A stretch of DNA of 64,000 nt from Eriocheir sinensis (lineage: Eukaryota; Arthropoda; Malacostraca; Decapoda; Varunidae): positions 3,118,283 to 3,182,282 of the forward strand of contig NC_066544.1 in NCBI RefSeq assembly GCF_024679095.1, given 5' to 3'. Each line of letters begins with the position of its first letter. Within the stretch, counting starts at the first letter, position 1. Shown here one piece after another: positions 10,096-22,068 of this stretch. A model generated the notes under the pieces. The model ran no database searches. It saw only the letters and a program-made list of their open reading frames with translations, and was not told the origin of the DNA. The position numbers and the translations under genes are program-made.

Positions 10096-11320
10096 TTATT
10101 GGTGATCAGCGGTGTCCCAAGTGCCATAGCCATCGCTACCTCTTCGGTTCTGCAGCTACAAGCCACAAGAATTCACTGAAAAATACGGGGACGGGCGTAG
10201 AAGGAAGGAGTCACGAACAGGCCGGGCAACAGGCCTCCGCGGCCGACGACGGGGGGCCACACCCACGGGCCGCCCAGCCCGCTACAAACCAACACACAGC
10301 TACAAGCTCTCTACAGGCCAACAAGCCACTACAAGCTCACTGCAAGCCACCTGATACGCAAAAGAAGTCACATCCACGGCGGCGGCCAAACCCACGAGCC
10401 GCCCGCCCGTTACAAGCAACAACGCCGCTGCACACCGGCATCACTGCCGCTGCCTGGACCGTCGCCCGTACCTCCTACGGCAACGCTCAACCAAGGGCAA
10501 GCTCGGACATCTACCGGGTGACTACAAGCTATTACCACTACATGCGCCTACACACCCAGGTCGCCAGCGCTGCCCCATACACGCAAAATACGACGAGCAC
10601 CGCAGCCGTCCTACGTCTGGCAAGGAGTTCCGGCAGCCATCAACCAACAACCGCTAAAGTCAGCATATTCCGGGCAGCCATTACACCGAGGTTCAGCGAG
10701 GTCCGCCTCCACGCCATCAATCAACAATCAACGCGCTCCTGCCGCCAGCCAAGAGCTTCCTACGCGACCCCAAACTCTAGGAACTTCAAGGCGACGACAT
10801 ACCTCGCCGCCAGTTCTCCGTCAGCTGAATAATCCTGGTATTGTTCCTTATACTTTTTCAGAAAGTGCCGAGTAAGCTAATTGCAGTTTCATTCAAGCAG
10901 AGGCACGACTCTTTTATTTATGTGTATCTAACACTGTTAGTCATACATAAATGTACGAATTAACACTCATACGCGTACAATATTGATATAATTCCAGTAC
11001 AATATTGTATAATTCCATTTGTCTATCTAACGCGATCGATTTCCTTTAGTGTTTTAGTCTAACCTACACCGCGTTTTCTTTTCGTCGCTCGGAAGAAAAC
11101 CGCACTTTCAAGGCATACTCACTTATTCTTCCTAACCATATAACCATAACACTATAACATAACATTATAACCATAACATTCTATTACGTCTAACGGACTA
11201 CTTGCTAACCATCTCTTCTTGTTTTTAGGGGTACTGTGCAAATATAAATTCAGACGCGTTCCGTTAATACTTACAGCTAATAAACTATGATAATTTATTG
11301 TCGCTGAGTTAAGCCAAATT
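10096..11320 (+). other. Untranslated leader of LTR-2
   Basis: About 1.2 kb between the primer binding site and gag. C-rich, with many loose copies of CTACAAGC(C)AC, so the 104-aa frame at 10518-10832 looks like a by-product of the repeats and not a gene. Nothing else visible. Confidence 0.5.
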
Positions 11321-12511
11321 ATGAACAAAGACACTCTCGCTAAACTCGGCGACACCTTTAAACAGTTAACACGTCCCTAAGGTGAAGAGGAACTGGAACA
11401 CGATACAAACACCGATGAACTTAATAATGTAAGATTACGTTCAGGCACTCATTACTCGTCAATTCCAGAACGCAGGGATCATTCATCTCCGGGTCCGTCG
11501 GAATATTTACAACCCACTCAACCAAATTCAAACATGCCTCTCAATCCACCTCTTTCGCCTCCTCCTGCCGGGGGCACATCCTACTTGCAACCCCCACCGA
11601 TTCGGGTCATTCCAACTCACGCCAGTATTCGCCAGTTTGCCGGCAGTGAGTCTGATTATTCGGCGAGACAGTTCCTAGATCTATGTGAGTCTGCCATCGT
11701 AAATTCCTCCAATACGGAAGATCATGATAAAATTGCATTCATTCGGTCCCGGTTACTACCAGGCTCTCGGGCACTAAATTTGATGCAGTCCTCGGCGTTC
11801 GCTTCGGGGGACATTGGAGTAAACTATGAGATCTTTAAAAAGAACTTCATAAAAATCTTCGGGGGCGGGAGTAAACCAAGCATCGTTAGACAGATGGCCC
11901 ACACGGTCGAGTCCCTCCAAAAAAAAATCCTCAACAAAGCCGATTTGGGACGCCATGACTGAGGCAAATCAGCTGGCGGTTGACTGTGTCAAAAGTCTAG
12001 AAGACGCGCAATGGCTCCCAGGGGGCAGTATGCAAAAACAACAGGTGAAGACCGTCCTGGAGTTTTTTATTTTACTTCATATTTCAGAAAAGAACCGCCG
12101 TTGGTTGACTTCGTCTCAGAGTTAGAAGTCAAGGTTCAAGAACACACTCACAATTAACCCCTAGGAGCAGCCACAGCATTGCAGGCACAAAGTAAGGCAT
12201 CTCTCACCTGTAGGTTTTGCAAACAGTCAGGACATTCCGAGAATACATGCTTCTCGAAACGTAGGGACTCAACACACTCTACACAGGGATCTGATAGGAG
12301 ATCAGGGGGATACAGAGGCAGCCATCCCTCATCACACAGGAACCCTAGGCCAAACCATCAGCGGAAGACTGCCTTTTGCCATGTCCACGGGAATTGTTTT
12401 CATGATACAGACAGTTGTTATGCAATACAAAAGGCCAAGGAGGAACAGAAGAAAAAGTCATCGGCGGACAGTAAACCAAACCCCTCCACTTCTCAGAATA
12501 AAAAGGCATGA
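11321..12511 (+). pseudogene. gag: LTR-2 gag polyprotein, broken
   Basis: Start chosen at the ATG at 11321 (MNKDTLAKLGDTF), with a premature stop after 17 codons. The frame then continues through a Pro-rich stretch to a capsid-like helical region (IRQFAGSESDYSARQFLDL, about 11620-11690, and FKKNFIKIFGGG). A frameshift at about 11925 moves the rest (MTEANQLAVDCVKSLED) to another frame. The nucleocapsid end (12179-12511) has one perfect CX2CX4HX4C zinc knuckle, CRFCKQSGHSENTC. The protein would package element RNA in cytoplasmic particles. With a stop and shifts it cannot be made as one chain. Confidence 0.8.
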
Positions 12512-12595
12512 TTCCGTGACAGCCTCAAGGCATACATCCAAGTATCCCATAAGGACGATACTAATTGGGGGCAACTTGACTCAGTCATTGCCGCC

Positions 12596-13464
12596 TTGGG
12601 ACGGACAAGCATAATTGCCCTCCCTTGCAAGGTGGGCAAAATTTCACTCACCTTAGTGGTAGACACAGGTGCGACAGTCAATGTAATCTCAGACTCCGCT
12701 TGCAGGTCACTGACACGACAGGCGAGAGGGGGAAATTGGCCGCTACAAGAGAACGACCTGAATGTGATAGGCGTGACAGGCACCGCGTTGGGAATCCTAG
12801 GGCGAGTACCACTAACAGTCAGCTTACATGAAAAGGTATGTCCCTTTCGAGATTTCTTTTATGTATCTAGCAGGTTTGCTTTACCTGTAGATGGGATCTT
12901 AGGAATAAACGCCATGAAAGACCTGCACAAAACCATAAACCCTGAAAGCAACGCGATCGTGTATCAAGGACGACGCATACAGGGGATGGTAAATCCATCG
13001 CCTATGTCACCAGTAGTCCCGCCCTCAGATGGGGAAAATGACCAATCCACCACAGACTCAAGGTCTGCCACCGCCCAAGTGTCACCTCTTACGGTCAAAC
13101 CACACGAAAACATTACAGACTTGTGGCAGACTGTAACGACAGTCGTAGAAGGACCTCACATAGTTCCGGATCGTGCTGCAAAACTTGTTAAAATCCGTTT
13201 ACCTAACGCCCCTCCGACGGGCAGTGATGTGTGTATTAACGGGTGACGGTGGAGGTAACTCTCGCGACAGTCAAGGAGGGAGGTATTGCAGAGGCATTGG
13301 TAATAAACACGTCAGGATCCCCTGTATCCTTAAAACACGGTGTTAGATTATGCCAGTGTCTAGTGTATGGGAAAAGTGTAGCCCCGGTACCAGCTGAATA
13401 TCCTTCAGCCCAAGTCTCAGGCATAACCTCGGCGTGTCAGGATTCTCACAAACAAGACAGCTAA
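12596..13464 (+). pseudogene. pro: LTR-2 protease and pol linker
   Basis: Retropepsin-type aspartic protease. VVDTGATVNVI (12655-12688) carries the catalytic DTG triad, and DGILGINAM near 12890 is the flap-distal ILG motif. It would mature the gag-pol chain as a dimer. The frame stops at 13246 and the linker resumes in an overlapping frame (13243-13464), so one frameshift separates them. It sits directly between gag and RT, as in gypsy-group elements. Confidence 0.85.
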
Positions 13465-13522
13465 TTTAGAGGCGTTCCTAAAAGTTGCGCACTATTCCGA
13501 AATTAAGCCAACCTTAGTCCAG

Positions 13523-13832
13523 GTGCTGGAACAATATAGGGGGGCGCTTGCTCTACCAGGTGAGCCACTTGGAGTTACGCAGTGTACGGAACACCACATT
13601 AAGTTAAAACCCAATACCAATCCTGCATATATAAATGCATACAAACTCCCACATAGAAAAAGGGATGTAGTGCAGCAGCTTATATCTGATATGTTAGAAC
13701 AAGGTGTCATCAAAGAATCGAACTCACCGTGGAATTTGCCCTTGTTTCTGGTTCCAAAGAAAGACGGTTCTTACCGTCCTGTGATTGATTTCCGGCGTGT
13801 TAACAACGCGACCGTGGATGGTCATTTCTGTG
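13523..13832 (+). pseudogene. pol: LTR-2 reverse transcriptase, N-terminal piece
   Basis: Start of a gypsy-type RT, with HHIKLKPNTNPAY, then the fingers motif LEQGVIKESNSPWNLPLFLV, then KKDGSYRPVIDFRRVNNAT. The conserved order (G-I/V-I-x-S-x-SPW, then VPKKDG, then DFR.LN) matches Metaviridae RT. The domain is cut at about 13832 by a LINE-A fragment, before the YxDD active site. RNase H and integrase are missing. Confidence 0.85.
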
Positions 13833-14302
13833 TTTTTGAGGCGTTGAAGGACACCAGGTTCTTCTTGCCCCAATCGGAAATAATAGTAAGGGCTGAGGTT
13901 AAGCGTTCTGCAGCCTCCAGCCTTGAGTCGTTAAGTTCCTGAAGGGTGGGTCTTCTATTAAAAGAAGTTGAGTAATGTAGAGTGGAATCATCGGCGGAGG
14001 AATGGATAGGACAGTTCGTTTTGGAAAGAAGATCATCAATGAACAACAGAAAAAGAGTGGGAGATAGGACAGAACCCTGTGGGACACCACTGTTAATAGA
14101 TTTAGGGGAAGAACAGTGACCGTCTACCACGGCAGAAATAGAACGGTCAGAAAGGAAACTGGAGATAAAGGTACAGAGAGAAGGATAGAAACCGTAGGAG
14201 GGTAGTCTGGAAAGCAAAGATTTGTGCCAGACCCTATCAAAAGCTTTTGACATGTCCTGCGCAATAGCAAAGGTTTCACAGAAACGGCTAAGAGAGGAGT
14301 AA
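13833..14302 (-). mobile_element. LINE-A1: internal RT fragment
   Basis: Minus strand, RT palm region: SKAFDRVWHKSLLSRLPSYG, then [20 protein letters not shown], then an active site reading SADDS (YADDS in sister copies), then RLTSALTIISDWGKKN. Neither the LINE 3' end nor its poly-A is present, so this is not a simple insertion. It is an internal piece joining truncated LTR-2 (left) to the 3' part of the LTR-1 terminal repeat (right). Confidence 0.85.
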
Positions 14303-14496
14303 CATTCTTAAAGTCACGCTACCTATATTATTTGGTCAGGTGATGATCCTCTGTGCGATAATGGGGCCTTATAAGATTGGGTGAATAAATTACTAATTTT
14401 ACTCTGTGGTTTAAATGATCAACAATGAATTACACTTTAAGGTATAATGAACCTACATAATTAATTAAAAAAAGAGTGCCCATGAGCGGCGCGACA
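14303..14496 (+). repeat. LTR-1: 3' portion of the 5' LTR
   Basis: About 195 bases nearly identical to 37121-37314, starting TAACATTCTTAAAGTC and ending GCGACA (CGGCA in the distal copy). Its position just before a primer binding site identifies it as the end of the 5' LTR. The rest of the LTR is missing, replaced by the LINE-A1 fragment. Confidence 0.85.
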
Positions 14497-14499
14497 AAA

Positions 14500-14517
14500 T
14501 GGTGCCAGCGGTGGGAT
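14500..14517 (+). other. LTR-1 primer binding site
   Basis: TGGTGCCAGCGGTGGGAT, three bases after the LTR end. It starts with TGG, complementary to the CCA of a tRNA. The tRNA species was not determined. Confidence 0.7.
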
Positions 14518-14603
14518 GATTTACTCTGATGGTGTGAACAGGCTCAGGACGGGCTTCACTTGTTGAGAGTTAGTGTCAGTAGAAGTAAAATTAAAGTGTC
14601 AGC

Positions 14604-15630
14604 ATGCCTGGAGACAAGGTAAAACATGAGTCCTCAGGGGCAACAGGAAGACCCCAAGAGCCAGAAGTGAGGATTGCAGAATTTGAGAACAAATTGAAAG
14701 AGCTGGGGGATATTATTATTGCACAGGGGGGAATTCTTAGCCAACTAGGTAATAAGACCCTCGTCAAGCCAGAAGTAGGAACCTCACCCCCACCCAAAAC
14801 TATTTCTACTAAACCCAGGGATATACCTATCTTGCAGTTATATGAACTGGATGATTTAAAGGCAAACTCAGTCTCTTTTTTGACCTTGTCGAACAATGTA
14901 CCACTGAGGATGGGGATAGAATGAAAGTGGCTAAAACTAGAGTTAGTTCAGAGCTCGCCATGCTCATTCATAATCAGCAGGGGAGAAATAGTTGCCGATC
15001 TTGGGAGGATCTGAAACAGTTCTTAAAAAAACAGTTTGCTGCTGAGGTGACTCTTGATAGGGCCTGGCAACATTTTGAGAGCCATCAGTATGACTGGGCT
15101 CTCAACCCACAAGGGTTTGTAAATACTCCAATGTACAAATATGCTGTTATCGAAAGTAAGTTCCCTAGTGACACCCTCCCTAACAAAGAAAAGGCCATAA
15201 AAAAGAAAGTGTGGAGTGGATTGCCAGCAGAGGCAAAAGGAAGGGTAGAAGGGTTTTTGGATGAGAATTACCCTCTCAATAAGTTTGTTGACCGAGTGGA
15301 GCACGAGAGATAGTTCATAATTGCAAAACATGTCCCTACAATAAGTAAAGTTGAGTAGGAGCAACCTGCCTCAGAAGCCACTAATCCGAAATCTGAGTCA
15401 AAGAGTGAGCTCCAGGAGCTTAAAAACCAACTTCATTCACTCTCAAAGAAGCTTGAGCGCCTCACCACGGGAACACAGCGGTATGCTCCTACTGCCGCAG
15501 TAATTCCCATGACCAGCGCGAATGTACACGCAGCCCACCACCAGGTCATTGTTTTGATTGTCTACGAAAGTATTGTAGACGTGGGCACCCAAATTGTCCA
15601 GGGAAAAAGCCCCAACCTAACTCACACTGA
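14604..15630 (+). pseudogene. gag: LTR-1 gag polyprotein, broken
   Basis: Starts at the ATG at 14604 (MPGDKVKHESSG). Residues about 28-55 look helical/coiled-coil (RIAEFENKLKELGDII). A one-base shift in a T run near 14871-14882 moves the frame, after which the capsid-like region reads on (WEDLKQFLKKQFAAEVTLD ... FESHQYDW) to a stop at 15313. Further on, another frame holds a perfect CX2CX4HX4C knuckle (CSYCRSNSHDQREC, about 15487-15528) and a second, altered Cys/His cluster (CFDCLRKYC...H..C). The domain order matrix-like, capsid-like, double knuckle is that of a gypsy gag. Expression would need two frameshifts repaired. Confidence 0.8.
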
Positions 15631-15639
15631 CTAGGATCC

Positions 15640-16325
15640 ATAAGAAATACTTCCCCAATAATATCCATCGCGGTAAATGAGATAATCATGCAGGCTTTAG
15701 TTGACACAGGCAGTGGCCACACGCTGGTAAAGAAATCAGTAGTAGAGAGACAAGGTGGGGAGATCAATACCAGGAAAGAAACACCAAACCTAGCTGGAGT
15801 GACTGGCACCCCTCCACGTATTGTGGGAATGACCTGGCTTGAGATAGCGGTTGGAAACGAAAAAAAATATAAATAGTGGTTCCCAGTAGTGCCAGACAGC
15901 TACTTATATTCAGATGTTGTGTTGGGCTGTGACGTTTTAGGACAGACCAGCCTTAGCTGGAATCAGTCTAACCGCCTCATGCTTTGGGGAAATGCCACCT
16001 ATCTTGTGTCCAGAGTAACAAAGAAATCAGGCAAGGTGGAAAGGGTACAGAGCCTTGCTACCAGGGAGAATCAAAGGGTTAAAACACCTAACCAGCTCAG
16101 AGTGAGGAAAAGGCTTGTCATTCCTCCTTATCAGTCCCACTTGTACCCATTAGAGGTGAAGGCTGAAAAAAGGGAAGACCGTCATGGTTTACCCTCATCA
16201 TGGTAATAGTAATCTGAATTACCCTTACATTAGTGCAGTAAATGAGAATAAGATAATATGCCTTATAGAGAACAAGGGTAGAAGTAACAGAGTACTCATA
16301 GTTGGTACACTTTTGGGGACATATG
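15640..16325 (+). pseudogene. pro: LTR-1 protease and start of the pol linker
   Basis: Aspartic protease with MQALVDTGSGHTLV (15688-15729), catalytic DTG, and VLGCDVLG (15917-15940) as the ILG-type motif. A stop at 15874 separates the two halves, and a second stop follows at 16204. The linker continues in a frame ending LIVGTLLGTY at the point (16321-16325) where LINE-A2 is inserted. When the LINE and one ATATG copy are subtracted, this frame continues directly into 17943 onward. Confidence 0.8.
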
Positions 16326-17937
16326 GCCTCAATCCTCAGAAGGCTTATGGACCTGATGGACTGCCTCCTATTGTCCTTAAAAACTTTGCCTCCGTGCTGT
16401 CACCCTGCCTGGTCAAATTATTTCGCCTCTGCCTGTCAACATCTACCTTTCCTTCCTGCTGGAAGTATGCCTTCATACAGCCTGTGCCTAAGAAGGGTGT
16501 CCGTTCCAATTCCTCAAACTACCGTCCTATAGCTTTACTTTCTTGTCTATCTAAAGCTTTTGAATCAATCCTTAACCGGAAGATTGAAAAGTACCTTTCC
16601 ACTTCTGACATTGTCTGATCGCCAGTATGGGTTCCGCAAGGGGCGTTCTACTGGTGATCTCCTTACCTTCCTAACTTACTCTTGGTCATCCTCTCTTAGC
16701 CGTTTCGGTGAAACCTTTGCTATTGCGCTGGACATATCAAAAGCTTTTGATAGGGTCTGGCACAAATCTTTGCTTTCCAAACTACCCTCCTACGGTTTCT
16801 ATCCTTCTCTCTGTACCTTTATCTCCAGTTTCCTTTCTGACCGTTCTATTTCTATTGTGGTAGACGGTCACTGTTCTTCCCCTAAACCTATTAACAGTGG
16901 TGTCCCACAGGGTTCTGTCCTATCTCCCACTCTCTTTCTGTTGTTCATTGCTGCACTTCTTTCCAAAACGAAATGTCCTATCCATTCTTACGCCGATGAC
17001 TCCACTCTGCATTAATCAACTTCTTTTAATAGAAGACCCACCCTACATGAACTTAACGATTCAAAGCTGGAGGCAACAGAACGCTTAGCCTCAGACCTTA
17101 CTATTATTTCCGATTGGGGCAAGAGGAACCTGCTGTCCTTCAACGCCTCAAAAACAGTTTCTCCACCTATCCACTCGACTCAATCTTCCAAACAACTATC
17201 CCCTATTCTTTGACAACACTCAGCTATCACCTTCTTCAACACTATACATCCTCGGTCCTTAACTCAAAATCTCAACTGGAAACTTCATATCTCATCTCTT
17301 ACTAAATCAGCTTCCTCGAGGCTGGGCGTTCTGTACCGTCTCCGCCAGTTCTTCTCCCCTGCACAGTTGCTGTCCATATACAGGGGCCTTGTCCGCCCTC
17401 GTATGGAGTATGCATCTCATGTGTGGGAGGGCTCCACTCACACAGCTTTCCTTGACAGAGTGGAGTCAAAGGCTCTTCGTCTCATCAGCTCTCCTCCTCA
17501 TACTGATAGTCTTCTACCTCTTAAATTCCGCAGCCATGTTGCCTCTCTTTCTATCTTCTATCGTTATTTCCATGTTGACTGCTCTTATGAATTTGCTAAC
17601 TGCATGCCTCCCCCCCTCCCGCGACCCCGCTGCACACGACTTTCTACTCATGCCCATCCCTACACTGTCCGAACCCCTTATGCAAGAGTCTACCAGCATT
17701 TTCACTCTTTCATCCCTCACGCTGGTAAACTCTGGAACAATCTTCCTTCATCTGTATTTCCTCCTGCCTACGACTTGAACTCTTTCAAGAGGAGGGTATC
17801 AGGACACCTGTCCTCCTGAAATTGACCTCTCTTTTTGGCCACTCCTTTGACCTCTATTCAGGAGCAGTAAGTAGCGGGCTTTTTTTTTTTTTTTCTTTAC
17901 GCCCTTGGACTGTCTCCTTAGCTGTATAAAACAAAAA
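16326..17937 (+). mobile_element. LINE-A2: 5'-truncated LINE inserted in LTR-1 pol
   Basis: Plus strand. RT fingers GPDGLPPIVLKN, palm PIALLSCLSKAFESILNRKI, then [49 protein letters not shown], a YADDS active site (about 16990), then the thumb and C-terminal region ending NNLPSSVFPPAYDLNSFKRR...GHLSS at 17819. One frameshift near 16610 and another near 17010 break the chain. The 3' UTR (17820-17937) matches the other copies, including the C-T-rich GCGGGC(T)n block and the terminal GCCCTTGGACTGTCTCC. The flanking duplication ATATG (16321-16325 and 17938-17942) defines the insertion. The name of the LINE clade is uncertain (Jockey/CR1 group). Confidence 0.9.
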
Positions 17938-17990
17938 ATATGAACAAGTAACCCCAGTCAGCAGTAATGTGAAATCCACCACAGTCATCC
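17938..17990 (+). pseudogene. pol: LTR-1 pol linker segment between two insertions
   Basis: 53 bases of LTR-1 reading QVTPVSSNVKSTTVI, in frame with LIVGTLLGTY on the left once LINE-A2 is removed and with the segment at 22685 onward once LTR-4 is removed. It ends in ATCC, the LTR-4 target duplication. Confidence 0.8.
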
Positions 17991-18602
17991 TGTAATGTGT
18001 ATATTATAATGTACATGTGATTGTATGTTTGTACGTGTGGCGACATCCGGTCGGTGTCGCACAACAGGATGTCTAACAACACGTCGTGCTTTTGGCCGTG
18101 AGAAGCTGTGATGAACTGACACTAGGATCAGCGAATGATGACTTTCATCAGCCGTCATCAACTGGAACCCACAGTCCACACCCTTCCGGACGAACTACAA
18201 GCAAATAAAACGGGCGAACAACGCGGAGAAGGGGGAGAAGACGGGTGACGGACAGGCGAGCGGTGCTCTGCCGCCCCGCTCCCTATGGTGTGGCTGGCTC
18301 TCAAATCGTGTGACTCGCTCTCGTAAATTGTAAACTTTGTATACAACTTAATATAGTTAAAATACATTTGGTATTTGTATTAACCTATGGGAGATAACTA
18401 AAGTGAACTAAGGTGAACTTATAACGGCTACCGTTCGGCCACACATCACTTAAGTAAAGGCTATTGTGTTGTCTCACCTACTACAATCAACTTGTGAAAG
18501 CAGGCAACGGTACACCGGACCTGACGTGAGATATCAGTTCGCGCCTTAAACTTAAACATTAAATATACCACTTAACACAAACCACGTTAAAAACAGCTAA
18601 CA
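17991..18602 (+). repeat. LTR-4 5' LTR
   Basis: TGTAATGTGTATA...GCTAACA, beginning TG and ending CA. It aligns along its whole length with 22069-22680 with scattered substitutions, showing that the insertion is not very recent. Confidence 0.93.
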
Positions 18603-19704
18603 AAAAGGATAACAAAAGTGGTGAACAGCGGTTTACGGACCTCTCCGAAGTGTTATATAAGTGTTATCTCTCTCTAATATAACATAACATAAAATGGTGG
18701 CTGGTGGCCGCCTCGTCGTTAACCACGTTGAAAAGTAACACCTTAAAAGTTATTAACATAAATGATGTGCAGGGTGGTTACGAACTACACCGAATTGTTA
18801 TATCTCTCTCTCAAACGTAACTTCAGTGACAGTGTGTGGGGGCAGTGAACGGTATCGGACACAGCAAGCAAACCCTGTGAGTCGAATCAGCACACAGCCG
18901 CACCCGAGACCACACCCCGCCCCGCCCCGCACCTCCACACAGCCTGCGCGCCCCGCCCCGCATCTCCACACAGCCTGCGCGCCCCGCCCCGCATCTCCAC
19001 ACAACCAAGTTTCCTTGGAGGTGTCTCGGCACTTGTTTCTTCCTACGACACAACTCGTCGTAGGTGCGAACTTATCTTCGCCAGGCAACTCGGACCTTTG
19101 AGGGTGACTGGTGGGCGTATATTGTCTGCCCGAGCCAAACCCTCCCCGCTACCAGACGGGGGACGGCAGACCCTGCCACCCCTGCAGCCCTGCCCTTGTC
19201 ACCGGCGAAGCGAAGGACGCGAGCGTGCTGAGTAGTGTGGTATCGAGTTGCTGTCTTCGAGGTTTTTAACACATTATAGCTGACACTCATTGATACGGTT
19301 TCAGTAATTACACCACTTGCAACATTATTGCAGGTGCATTACTATTATTATGTTCACGTGTTTAGGCGTGTGGGGCCGTATCTAATCTATTAGATTTTTC
19401 AGCTGTTGATTTTTCTGGCGTGTGGATGTTTAATATTTTTCTTGAGTAACATTGTTACGCATTTTATGTATAAGCATTCATTTTATTTTCTCCTTTCTTT
19501 TGTGTGTTTTATTGCACAGTGGAGAAGTTTTGTCTTGCTAAGCCTCACTCATTATTCTTTTTCCTCTTTTATTATGCATTTTAAAAGCATAGGGGAGGAG
19601 TGAACACATACTTAGCGGTGAATGATTATTACTTTACTTATTTTTGCAGCAATATTTTTTTTTCTTTTACCATTTTACTCCTCATTTTACTAGTAACTCT
19701 TTTA

Positions 19705-20344
19705 ATGGCAGATAAACCTGACCTGAAGTTACAAGCTCTCACTGAGGACTAGAAGGAGTGGGTAAAGGAAAATGAACAGTGACGTCAAGGACAACGGTAA
19801 CTGTTCTCATGTAAGGAGTTGTAGCAGTCTTCAAAGGGTGCCTCCTCCTCCTTCTACGCTGCATGAGCAACCAAGAGTTATTTACTTACCTTACTAATCC
19901 CACAATGGCTTCTGCCCCTAATCACCCGCTAACAGCAACAGCAGTTAGGCCTCTCGCAGGGTAGCAAGGGAGGCAGATTAGTCGGCCAGGGACTTCTTGT
20001 TTCAAAGTGAGATTGTCATGGACATTTCATTCGTGTCAAATCCGGGAGATAAAATATCTCTCAGCCGCTCGAAGGTCAATCCCGGGAACGGGGGCACGGC
20101 CCTCATAAACAGGAGCGCGTTCACAGGACGGAAGGATTATGATGCGTTTCGGTCACTTTTTCTTGAAACATTTGGGGAAGATGGGCAACACAGCCTCGTA
20201 AAGGGTATAAATTTTGCTGTGGACACTGTGCAAACGAGTGGCCTTTTTAACAGGCCAGTAGACGCCTCTAGGCTATCTACTGATTTGATCTCGTGTTTTA
20301 AAACAAGGGAACTGGACAGATGGAGCAACCATTTCTGTAGTTAA
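19705..20344 (+). pseudogene. LTR-4 gag-like remnant
   Basis: A possible start MADKPDLKLQAL at about 19708 is soon interrupted by stops. A longer open piece (19997-20344, 115 aa) contains GRKDYDAFRSLFLETFGEDG followed by a region rich in charged and helical residues, in the style of a retroelement capsid. I recognise no zinc knuckle. The call rests on position between the LTRs and weak composition, so it is tentative. 20345-22068 shows no coding signal. Confidence 0.35.
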
Positions 20345-22068
20345 TGCTAGATTATTACTAGAGTTCCTTGTGTACATTATTGTCCTTAAAGTTCCTCTCC
20401 GAAGGAGTGCAGTATCCCTTGACTACAGTCCCACTGGCAACCTACACGGTTTAATCAGCCAACTTTTATGACATTTAAAGTAATTTTGGGTCCTTTTTGA
20501 AGCTTCATTTGCCGTCGACACGTTCGTCGGGGAGGGGGGCCTTCGACCCTCTGACCTAAACCTTTTTGGATGTCACCAGCGGTAATCAAAAATTCCTTGG
20601 TGTGTTCTTTTACCCGTGGTTTAGGCAGAACTAGTCAGATAAATAGGTGGTTGGAAATTTGAGCTTTACGATCTTTTTTTTTGCACAGAATGGTGCATAG
20701 TGATCGTCTCCAAAGACTAGCGCCGGCTTGAGGTTCAGCCTGATGCTGCTCTGTGTATCTTTCCACCACACGACTATAACCTGCATCCTCGCATCTACTA
20801 ATTTATGTTTGGTTCCTAAGCTTTTGCTTGCATCTTTTTCATTCGAGAAGGGGAGTGCTTGAGTAATACTTTTCACTCTAACCCACTATTTTCTTTTATT
20901 GCTGATCTGATGCAAGGCAGTCAGTCTTCTTAATTTAATTGGAGCCGTAATAACCGAGGGTGTAGACTAACATAGGGATAGGTACAATTTAACCTTGAAC
21001 CTCATGTGCTTCTGCTTAAAACATACTTTTTCTCTGCAATGACAGACTTAACTTGAGCAGATGCTGTCCCTAACTTTTATTGTAACCAGCATGTGAATAT
21101 CTGTAAGCTTTGGAAGTAAGCAGACAAGTCTTACTTATCCTTACTTGACATACCACTGTTACCCGTTACGGGAATTATTTTTGGCGTCAAAGATGTCAGT
21201 CATCCACGTTCGTTACGATCGAGGGATAGGTGGAAATTTGTCTTTTTCATTTGATGTTTATTAATGCTGGAATTACTTTACTCAATAATGCTGGAATTAT
21301 ATATTTCAGTGAGATTTGTTACAACAGTGATTTCACAGCTTGGTGACAGGATTTTCTTTTATAGTACTGTAGACCTGAAAAACGGAGTATTAGAAGTTAG
21401 TGGTGCTGACTGCCGATGCTTCTAAGGTTCTCCAGACTTGTCCTTGTTATCACATTGTAACTATTAGGAGACTCTACGGATAACATTACCTCTTTTCACA
21501 CAACCTTATCTATTGTTGTAAACCCCCACCCGTCTCGAAGGCGTGCCGAGGGTAACGACACTGGCAATTAATTGTCACGCAACGGATGAGTGTTTCTCTT
21601 CGACAGTTTTGTGTCAAGGTGTAACTCGAAGGTTCAGTTTGTAGCAGATCTTCTGCAAGGATTGTTCTTTTTTCTTTTTACTATTCCAAATAGCTCCATT
21701 ACCATGTATCCTAATGACAGTTTAGTCAATTTAATTTTTCTAGGATGTATCATGTAAATAATTTTTCGAGCTATTATTTTGTTTTCTCGGAATAGTACTG
21801 AGCTTCCATGTCCACGACTCTAGCCCTGTTTACCTCGCCCTGTATGTACTTTGCCGATTTCTTGTTACTTCCATGATTATTTTTATTATCATTGGCATTT
21901 CCCGATGTTGTATCGTTAGGCGGGCTCTGACTTGTATATATTTTTTTAATGCGACCATAACAGGACCTCGTTTAACTAGTACACATTGTGCGACTGTAAC
22001 ATGGGTAGGCACACTGCTTTTAAAGGTCGGGCGAGTCGCGAGGTCGCGACTCTTAGGGAACCGAGCGA

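Noticed and set aside
10518..10832. 104-aa plus-strand ORF
   Set aside because: Lies in the C-rich repeated leader of LTR-2 and has no motif.
18826..19101. Overlapping ORFs in the GC-rich block
   Set aside because: Short GCCCCGCCCCGC repeats inside LTR-4. Frames open on both strands by composition.
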